Below, piece by piece: positions 54,199-61,447 of a stretch of 64,000 nt of DNA. The DNA lies in contig NZ_WOFO01000014.1 of NCBI RefSeq assembly GCF_010993705.1, forward strand, positions 1-64,000. Reading direction: 5' to 3'. The position numbers were made by a program, and so were the translations under genes. Below the pieces are notes generated by a model that was not told the DNA's origin, made no database searches, and saw only the letters and a program-made list of their open reading frames with translations. Within the stretch, counting starts at the first letter, position 1. Each line of letters begins with the position of its first letter. This DNA comes from Cyclobacterium sp. SYSU L10401. GTDB lineage: Bacteria; Bacteroidota; Bacteroidia; Cytophagales; Cyclobacteriaceae.

Positions 54199-55173
54199 TT
54201 ATATGATTAAAGCTTTGAATGTGGAAAGATAGAGGGATTTCAGAAAAGCCTGGTCTTCTTTGGATAGCTTCACGGTACCTGCAGTATTTTGAAGGGCCTG
54301 TTTGGGCGTTCGGATACCCGGAATCACCGTGGAAACCCCTTCAAAACCGAGGACAAAACTCAAAGCCAGCTGTCCCTTGCTGACGCCATATTTCTCCGCC
54401 AGGGGCCATACCTGGTCCAAAGCGCCCAGTAACGCATCAAGCTTTTCGGGAGGAAGCCTGAATTTGCGGTGGTCATCTTCGGGAAAACGGGTGTCCCTGG
54501 TAAATTTACCGGTAAGCAGTCCAAACTGAAAAGGCATCCTGGCGATCACCCCATGGCCAGTACCAGCCGCCTCTGATACGATCGGCAAAGCCTCTTGATT
54601 GAGGATATTCAGTACCAGTTGAAATCCCTGTCCCATCTCCCGGCCAATAAGGTACGCCGCCTCCGGATGGGGATCAAAAGTATTCAGGGAGACTCCCCAA
54701 TACCGGATCTTACCTTGCTTTTTCAATTGTTCCAAAGCTGCTATACTTTCCCCATTCTCCAAATCTGTCACTTTGGCGGTATGCAATTGATAAAAATCAA
54801 TGGTTTCTCTTTTGAGTCGCTTCAGGCTGCCCTCACAGGAGGCGATGATGTGTTTTTTGGAATAATCCATAAAAATACTGCCATCATCATTGATCCGGTG
54901 GCCCACCTTGGTAGCCAGCACGACTTCCGAATCTGTGGAAAACACCTCCCCTATCAACTCCTCAGAATGTCCCAGCCCATAGAAATCTGCAGTATCGAAA
55001 AAATTGACTCCCTGTTCACGGGCCTTTAAAAGTGCTTTTATGGAAGTGGCATCATCCACTGTGCCCCAACCTATGGGTGTATCACCCGCCATGGCAGGTC
55101 CCCCAATGGCCCATGCACCAAATCCTATTTCACTTACGTTTAAATCCGTGTTTCCAAATTTTCTGTAGTTCAT
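54199..55173 (-). CDS. aldo/keto reductase
   Basis: The 324-residue NADPH-dependent oxidoreductase has the catalytic tetrad of the family: Asp and Tyr in FFDTADFYGLGHSEE, Lys in VLATKVGHR and His in FYQLHTAK. The C-terminal STVIPGIRTPKQA binds the cofactor phosphate. The N-terminal VSEIGFGAWAIGG is typical of the YajO/Tas-like bacterial branch. The substrate is unknown. It is monocistronic, with a 200-bp gap downstream. Confidence 0.92.
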   Translation of the reverse strand: MNYRKFGNTDLNVSEIGFGAWAIGGPAMAGDTPIGWGTVDDATSIKALLKAREQGVNFFDTADFYGLGHSEELIGEVFSTDSEVVLATKVGHRINDDGSIFMDYSKKHIIASCEGSLKRLKRETIDFYQLHTAKVTDLENGESIAALEQLKKQGKIRYWGVSLNTFDPHPEAAYLIGREMGQGFQLVLNILNQEALPIVSEAAGTGHGVIARMPFQFGLLTGKFTRDTRFPEDDHRKFRLPPEKLDALLGALDQVWPLAEKYGVSKGQLALSFVLGFEGVSTVIPGIRTPKQALQNTAGTVKLSKEDQAFLKSLYLSTFKALII

Positions 55174-55529
55174 ATTAAATGTTTTTCCTGTAGTATTGAT
55201 TCACTAGATAAAAGGAAATACTTTCAATTTTAATAAAATGAGCAGAGTTTTAATAAATTTAATGATTTTATTGCTAAAAACTATTGAGCATACAGTTACT
55301 GGATATTTAATGAGCAGGTAATTACCTCGTGTGGCGCGTGAAAAATGTTGACCGTAGGGGGTACGGATTATTGGCGGTTTAAAAACAAAAAATACACTGA
55401 AATTTCTAATGTAATGACCAAAAGCTGCAATGTGGCTTAAGGTACGGATTCAACATTCAAAAAAACAGGGGTCTCGAAACCAATCGAAACCCCTGTCCAA
55501 AAATGTTTATTCTATCGGGTTAAAGGAAA
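55174..55529. other. 356-bp intergenic region with the SusCD terminator
   Basis: An AT-rich region between the aldo/keto reductase start and the SusD stop. It holds the strong terminator of the susCD-like unit (55458-55496). The remaining 280 bp must carry the reductase promoter, but I find no clear TAnnTTTG on the minus strand. Confidence 0.5.
55458..55496 (-). terminator. Rho-independent terminator of the SusC/SusD genes
   Basis: On the minus strand ACAGGGGTTTCG (55496-55485) pairs with CGAGACCCCTGT (55476-55465), 12 bp with one G-U pair and an 8-base loop, followed by seven T. It lies 34 bp after the SusD stop. Confidence 0.92.
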
Positions 55530-57131
55530 TTAATTTCCTCCGTCCCACCATGTTCTGGTGATCCAGTCATCACCTCCCATTCGGGAAATGGCACTGTTTA
55601 ATGATTCCTGATTCACACTACTTTCACCGGCAGGATAGGGTTGCCTACGCGGAATCTGGCCTGAGGAGAAGTTGCCAGGGAAATTTACGGGCGTCAACTC
55701 CGGGTACCCGGTTCGCTTCCAGTTATTCCAGGCCTCCACATAATTGGCAAAAATACTGGTCGTGGCCCAAATCTGCTCATTAATCATTTCCAGGGCAGCT
55801 TCAGTCGTACTCTGATCAAGTGAATTTGACTCCAGGTAATTGGTCGCATCAGCAGGAGAAACGCTTCCACCTCCAAATTTTCCAAGTGTAATAAAGGCTC
55901 CTTCTACGCCATTGCTATAGAGATCGGATGCAGAGCCCGAAGCAAAACCCCGAACAGCGGCATCAGCCAGCAAGAGTTGAACTTCAGCATATGTCAGGGC
56001 AAAAATGGGGGCATCTCTATCTCTGTAAATTCCGGTTGGCCTGGAGTAAGCTCCAATCAACGCAACATCTCCCCCTGAACCAGTCGGGCCGGGAAAATCA
56101 GGATGATTTGAAATATCAAACTGACCCCCTGTCAGGTCATAGCCATTTGGTAGACCAATTTGAACATCCGGATCAGTGTTTCCTGCAATCACCCCATCTC
56201 TATTGGCAGCCAGACCGGCAGGTGGTACTTCTGCCACGATAGGTAGCCTCGGATCATTGGTGGACTTCAGGAAATCAATCATATTATCAGACCACCTGAC
56301 TTCATAGACATCATCTACTACATTCAACGCATTGGCATTTTGATTGGCATATCCATTGGCCTGGTCAGAAGGAATTAAGGCATCATCATCGGTAGAATCA
56401 AAAACCCCTCCGGCTACTGCTTTCTGTACCCAGGTCTCTGCGGCTGCGGGATCTACGTTGACAAGTCGCAGGGCCATTTTCAGCATCACGGAATAGCCAA
56501 ACTTTCTCCATTTGGATAGGTCTCCATCATAAATTACATCATTCCTGATCGGATCTGCGGCCGGATTGAGGGAATTCAGGGCAGCCTCCAGGTCGGTCAA
56601 CATGGCCATATAAGCCTGAGACTGGCTATCAAATTCAGGTTGCGTAATCCCCTCTTCTGCCTGAAGTCCCTCAGAATAAGGCACATCGCCATAGACATCA
56701 GACACAAAGGACAGTGCACTTACTTTGAAGATCTCTCCTACGGCCATCAAATTGGTCAGTTCGTTCAATTCTGCCAGGCTTTGCATCTGGTTAAGCCTGG
56801 AGGCTACGGTATAACCATTGTTCCAGACTCCCTGAATATAGGAGTTGGTACTTCCGGATATCACATATTTATCTGCATTGGAATAGTAATTGGCTCCTCC
56901 TGTGGAGGTAGAAGCCAAAGCCTGAATCCACATGCTCTGGAATAGTATCGGACCTGAATACCCGGTAAGCATATTTCCATATCCGTAAGTAGCCACAGGC
57001 AATATGAGGTTTGGATCAAAAATATCAGCACCGGGCCTGTTGGGATCTGTATTTAGCTCTTCAAATCTATCATCACAGGAAGTGATGACCAAAAAGCTGC
57101 ACAGCATAAATAAATTGATATATTTTTTCAT
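55530..57131 (-). CDS. SusD/RagB-like nutrient-binding outer-membrane lipoprotein
   Basis: The 533-residue protein has a lipoprotein signal with C19 (VITSCDDRFEELNTDPNRPG). The rest is the helical TPR-like SusD fold of the SusD-like group with PYSEGLQ near residue 143 and the conserved YAEVQLLLADAAVRG near 385. It caps the SusC channel from outside and binds the nutrient. It lies 2 bp after the SusC gene. No glycosidase, peptidase or regulator adjoins the pair, so the substrate is unknown. Confidence 0.92.
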   Translation of the reverse strand: MKKYINLFMLCSFLVITSCDDRFEELNTDPNRPGADIFDPNLILPVATYGYGNMLTGYSGPILFQSMWIQALASTSTGGANYYSNADKYVISGSTNSYIQGVWNNGYTVASRLNQMQSLAELNELTNLMAVGEIFKVSALSFVSDVYGDVPYSEGLQAEEGITQPEFDSQSQAYMAMLTDLEAALNSLNPAADPIRNDVIYDGDLSKWRKFGYSVMLKMALRLVNVDPAAAETWVQKAVAGGVFDSTDDDALIPSDQANGYANQNANALNVVDDVYEVRWSDNMIDFLKSTNDPRLPIVAEVPPAGLAANRDGVIAGNTDPDVQIGLPNGYDLTGGQFDISNHPDFPGPTGSGGDVALIGAYSRPTGIYRDRDAPIFALTYAEVQLLLADAAVRGFASGSASDLYSNGVEGAFITLGKFGGGSVSPADATNYLESNSLDQSTTEAALEMINEQIWATTSIFANYVEAWNNWKRTGYPELTPVNFPGNFSSGQIPRRQPYPAGESSVNQESLNSAISRMGGDDWITRTWWDGGN

Positions 57132-57133
57132 AA

Positions 57134-60100
57134 TTAGTGCAATTTGAAATTTAAGTTGAATCCAATAGATCGGGTGGGCGGCAAGTTGGTTCCTTCAATT
57201 CCCAGGTAGTTGATATTGGCACCGAATGTAGCCTCAGGGTCAATATTCTCGGTCTTTCTCATCAATATGGCCAGGTTTCTAGCCACAACTGACGCTGTCA
57301 ACCCCTTAAATACAGGAACGGAATTAAACCACTTTTCCGGGAAAGCGTACCCAAAAGTCAATTGGCGGAGCTTGATAAAATCACCGTCGACCACACTGGT
57401 TCTGGTCACATTCTGCACGAGTGCCTGATAATAGTTTTCAGCAGGTGCCGTGATTTCATTGGTGGTGATACCGTTTTCTCTACCAACAAGGGTGTTCTGA
57501 TGCAAGCCCCTGAAGTGCGAATAAAATTCAGTGGCGGACAATACTTTGTTTCCAAAGTTATAATCTACCAAAAATGAAAAGGATACGCCTTTGTAATTAA
57601 ACTCGTTATTCCATCCACCATAATGCGTGGGCAATACAGAACCCCAATTTTTAAGCTCTCCCCTTACCGGCAAACCGGAATTATCTACTACGATGTCTCC
57701 ATTGGCATCGTACTGGTAATCATAAGCCCTGATTTGAGGACCAGGAAGACCAGGAACATAAGCCGTAACAGCATTCCCAAGGGTCGCCCTGTTCTGACCC
57801 AGATTGATCGGGTTGTTGTCCAGGTTAGTGCTCAGCACCTCATTTCTCACATTGGTAAAGTTGAATGAGGTTTTCCAGGTAAAGTCCGTGGTCTGTACCG
57901 GTATAGCGGTCACCATCAATTCCAATCCTTCATTATTGGTTGATCCGGTGGCTACTACTGCACTGTTAAAGCCTGAAGCGATACTGTAACTTGCATTCAT
58001 GATCTCGTTATTGGTCGTTTTCGAGAAATAAGCCACGTCAAAAGTCAGCCGGTTATTCAGGAAACTTAGATCCAGCCCCAATTCAATTTCGTCCGTAGTG
58101 AACGGTTTCAAGAAAAGATTGGGCAGACTCAAGGGAGATGATCCGGCTGCTACTCCATTAAAAGAGTTGGCTGAATTGTAGTAAAACTGGGTTTGGTAAG
58201 CTGCGAAAGGTTCGCCACTTGTCACCGCATAAGAAGCCCTCAATTTACCGAAATCCAGGGCAGGAATATTCAGTAACTGATCAAACAGAAATGCTCCCGT
58301 TACCGATGGAGAGAAGATACTGTTGTTGTTGGTCGGCAAGGTACTGTATACATCATAACGTCCCGTGGTAGTCAAGGTCAGAAAGTCCCTGTATCCAAAT
58401 CCCACGGAGTAGAAACCCGAAACCACTTCCCGCTCATTAAACCCATAAGATCGGTTAAATACCTCTACATTGAATGGGGAATACAATCCGGGAATCACGA
58501 ACCTGGATCCGCCTACGCCCACTTCCTCGAACCTGTTGTTTCGGAAGGTGCCTCCTAAAAGGGCATCTACTGAAATATCTTCATTCAGCATCAGATCGGC
58601 ACCAAACAAGGCATCCACATTTAATTCGGACCTGTTGGATAAACTTCTGCTGTTGAGGTTACCTTTTAAATCTGCTGAGAAGGCAATACCGGTAGGATCT
58701 ACTCCGAAAAAGTCATCGTTAGACACATCATTTCCCATACGGAGCAAGGCATAGACCTTAGGCGTAAAGCTATATTTGGCCGAAAGGGTGGAAATTGTTC
58801 TTTTTCTCCCCCTGTCATTGATCCCTCTATTGGTGATAAAATAGGGGTTGGTTACAAATATATCATCACTAAAAACAATTTCTCTTCCTTCCTCATCGTA
58901 GCCGGGTGCAAATATACTCGGCGCAATATTGGGAGCCAGGAACAAAAAGTTGTTCGGGTTTTTAGGGCCATCACTCAGGTTTGGAATGTTGGTGCTTTTC
59001 TGATCAATGTAATTGATCATGGCAGACACATTGAGTTTATCAGTGATATTCTGGTCAACATTCAGGTTGATATTCAGCCGGTCGTTACCACTGTTGGGTA
59101 CAATGGAGTTGGAATTCAGGTTCGAAATGGAAAGCCTGAAAGCACCATCTTCTCCAAGTCCTTTGGAAACCGATACCGAATTGGTCACATTGGTGCCTGT
59201 CCGGTAAAAATCCATGTAATTTTCACTGGAAGGGGCATAGGGATACTCGTTACCATCGTATCCGATCACAGTGCCTCCCATGGGTTCACCCCAGGCAAAT
59301 CTTCCGGTAGTCCGGGCATCGGCTTCGGATTGTGGTCTTTGTCCACCTCTACCCTGTCCATATTCATTCTGAAAGTTGGTGAAATCCATGCCCTGGTCTG
59401 TCATCACGTTCAGGTTATAGCTGAGTGACCAGTCCCCTCCTTTTTTAGCGGTTTTGGTGGTTATCAAAATGACCCCATTGGAAGCTCTTGCACCATAGAG
59501 GGCAGAAGCTGCCTGGCCTTTAAGTACAGTCATCGACTCGATGTCATCAGGGCTGAGGTTACCGATTCCATCTCCATTGTCTGATCCTCCCCATTGGCCT
59601 GCTGATCCTCTTTGTGAATTATCCATGGGCACCCCATTTATAACAAATAGAGGAGATCCTGTTCCCGAAATACTGGGAAGACCACGAAGCACAATGTTGG
59701 AGGATCCCTGGGGACCACCGTTGGTTCCTTTCACCACCAAACCAGCGACCTGACCTGTCAAGGAATTGGCAACATTTGGTTCCCTTGCTTTGTCCATCAC
59801 ATCGCTGTTGACAGTCGAGACCGCATACCCCAGTTTTCTTTTTTCCTTGGTCAAACCGAGAGCAGTCACCACTACCTCATTCAATTCACTGGCATCTTCA
59901 GACATTTCTACATCCAGTTGGCTGCGGTTTCCTACCGTAAACTCCTGATTTGAAAAGCCTATGAATGAAAATACCAAAACGGTGTTTTCATTGACATTAA
60001 TAGAATATTTTCCGTCCACATCAGTGGTCGTACCGGTTTGATTTGTCTTGTCCAGGACGGTAACACCGGGGATAGGCGTTCCATCCTCCTCAGCCACAAC

Positions 60101-60193
60101 AGTGCCTGTCAGGACCCGCGTTTGGGAATAGGCCTGAACGCTCAAAAAAAGCATTAAAGCCAATCCATACATGATTGATAAAATTATTCTCAT
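57134..60193 (-). CDS. SusC/RagA-like TonB-dependent transporter
   Basis: The 1019-residue outer-membrane protein has a Sec signal peptide (about 1-23, AYSQ), a carboxypeptidase-regulatory-like domain (about 25-110, GTVVAEEDGTPIPGVTV), a TonB plug with SPDDIESMTVLKGQAASALYGARASNGVILITTK in overlapping pieces (about 215-250), and a 22-strand barrel ending in FNLNFKLH. No STN signalling domain is present, so it is not expected to talk to an anti-sigma factor. Together with the SusD-like lipoprotein it imports a nutrient with TonB energy. A 600-bp region without genes lies upstream and must hold its promoter. Confidence 0.95.
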   Translation of the reverse strand: MRIILSIMYGLALMLFLSVQAYSQTRVLTGTVVAEEDGTPIPGVTVLDKTNQTGTTTDVDGKYSINVNENTVLVFSFIGFSNQEFTVGNRSQLDVEMSEDASELNEVVVTALGLTKEKRKLGYAVSTVNSDVMDKAREPNVANSLTGQVAGLVVKGTNGGPQGSSNIVLRGLPSISGTGSPLFVINGVPMDNSQRGSAGQWGGSDNGDGIGNLSPDDIESMTVLKGQAASALYGARASNGVILITTKTAKKGGDWSLSYNLNVMTDQGMDFTNFQNEYGQGRGGQRPQSEADARTTGRFAWGEPMGGTVIGYDGNEYPYAPSSENYMDFYRTGTNVTNSVSVSKGLGEDGAFRLSISNLNSNSIVPNSGNDRLNINLNVDQNITDKLNVSAMINYIDQKSTNIPNLSDGPKNPNNFLFLAPNIAPSIFAPGYDEEGREIVFSDDIFVTNPYFITNRGINDRGRKRTISTLSAKYSFTPKVYALLRMGNDVSNDDFFGVDPTGIAFSADLKGNLNSRSLSNRSELNVDALFGADLMLNEDISVDALLGGTFRNNRFEEVGVGGSRFVIPGLYSPFNVEVFNRSYGFNEREVVSGFYSVGFGYRDFLTLTTTGRYDVYSTLPTNNNSIFSPSVTGAFLFDQLLNIPALDFGKLRASYAVTSGEPFAAYQTQFYYNSANSFNGVAAGSSPLSLPNLFLKPFTTDEIELGLDLSFLNNRLTFDVAYFSKTTNNEIMNASYSIASGFNSAVVATGSTNNEGLELMVTAIPVQTTDFTWKTSFNFTNVRNEVLSTNLDNNPINLGQNRATLGNAVTAYVPGLPGPQIRAYDYQYDANGDIVVDNSGLPVRGELKNWGSVLPTHYGGWNNEFNYKGVSFSFLVDYNFGNKVLSATEFYSHFRGLHQNTLVGRENGITTNEITAPAENYYQALVQNVTRTSVVDGDFIKLRQLTFGYAFPEKWFNSVPVFKGLTASVVARNLAILMRKTENIDPEATFGANINYLGIEGTNLPPTRSIGFNLNFKLH

Positions 60194-60810
60194 AACTCGT
60201 TAATAAGGTTAGAAATAAATTGATTAAAGGAATTGCCAGATTTCACCTAAAATTTTCCTTATGGTTTTGATACTTTCAGGTCATTGACATTTAAGTTGAG
60301 TTGATAAACTTAGTGCGGGGGAATAACTTAATTGCCAGGACTTTAACCATGGAAATTTTTAAACGAAAAAACAGCCAATTGTTTCATTACCTAAAGGTAT
60401 GCATTATCTGATTTCAAAAAAAAGAGTTTTCATAATTTTTTTATTAAACACCTTTTCTTTGGTAAGATTATTTTTAAAGTCACAGTCCAATCCTAAGGTC
60501 AAAATAAAATTTATTCCTTTCAAAAATTATATTTCGACCAGGCCTTCAGGAAAAATAAAAAAATCAAGTAAATGAGGGGGCGTTTCTATATATTAAAATC
60601 CAGCAAGAAGCTTTCCCCTCTAACAGATGGAATGAGGGGATATAAATCTTATAACCAGGAGATTGCCTGCAACAAGATTTTTATAGTAAAACTGTATCCT
60701 ATAATCCAGGCAAATATCCTGCGAGCGGGGAAAAATAAAAAATCCGGGCCTTCGCTCAACACAACTTCTACATTTTGCGTCTGGTCATCAAAACCAAAAA
60801 ACTACATCCC
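60194..60810. other. 617-bp region without a called gene, upstream of SusC
   Basis: The region is AT-rich and lies between two divergent start codons. A minus-strand TACCTTTA (60399-60392) resembles a -7 box about 200 bp before SusC, but its -33 partner is only 15 bp away. An 80-codon plus-strand frame at 60572-60814 has no recognisable feature and is not called. No hairpin or regulator gene is evident. Confidence 0.5.
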
Positions 60811-61230
60811 ATGAAAACAACCGTATTTACTTTTGTGCTCGGCCTATTGTTTTTTTCCTGCATGGAAAATGAAGACCTATCTGCCCTCGGTTCAGAACCA
60901 TTCCCAGTGGGAAATTGGAGCAACCTGAACTATCAGGAAAATGGCTTTGCCATGGAGAAGGTAAATCAGCTACAGGAAAATACCTATGGCTACCGCTTTT
61001 TAAGCGATGGCAAATTGATCCACAGGGCCAATAGTGGCTGGTGTGGTACCCCACCCATTGTCACCACAGACTATGAAGGCCGCTGGGAAAAGGATGGGGA
61101 TATCCTTAAAGTAAATGTCCCCTTTTGGGGTGGAACCCATGTCCAGGAGTGGAAGATTACCAGCACTTCCGGTAATACCCTGCAAGTGGAAGTAATCAGC
61201 GAAGACAGGCAAATGGACGGCAACTCCTAA
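60811..61230 (+). CDS. small secreted lipoprotein, lipocalin-like, function unknown
   Basis: From ATG 60811 the 139-residue protein has a lipoprotein signal with C17 (LLFFSCMENED). The mature part is a beta-rich, Trp/Gly-containing domain: PFPVGNWSNLNYQENGF, then YGYRFLSDGKLIHRANSGWC, then YEGRWEKDGDILKV and a C-terminal VQEWKITS strand, a pattern seen in lipocalin-like Bacteroidota proteins. A frame from 60775 would add 12 residues before the signal and is rejected. The ligand is unknown. Confidence 0.72.
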   Translation: MKTTVFTFVLGLLFFSCMENEDLSALGSEPFPVGNWSNLNYQENGFAMEKVNQLQENTYGYRFLSDGKLIHRANSGWCGTPPIVTTDYEGRWEKDGDILKVNVPFWGGTHVQEWKITSTSGNTLQVEVISEDRQMDGNS

Positions 61231-61447
61231 TAAATGGAAAGATCCTTTTCCCACTGGAAAAAAACGAACAAAGCATAGGAGGAAACTGGACGGGAAAATC
61301 ATTTCAGTTTCCTCAAAGCTACTTTCTAAAAACGAGACGGTAAGAAATCAGGTTTTCGAACTTTCATCAGACTCATGTCCTTTCATCATAGAAATACCGA
61401 GTGGGTGGTGGCAAAGATAAAATGACCCCTGTCTTCTCATGTCCCTT

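Noticed and set aside
60572-60814. 80-codon plus-strand frame upstream of the small lipoprotein
   Set aside because: AT-rich Lys/Ser/Asn composition, no motif, and it overlaps the lipoprotein start in another frame.
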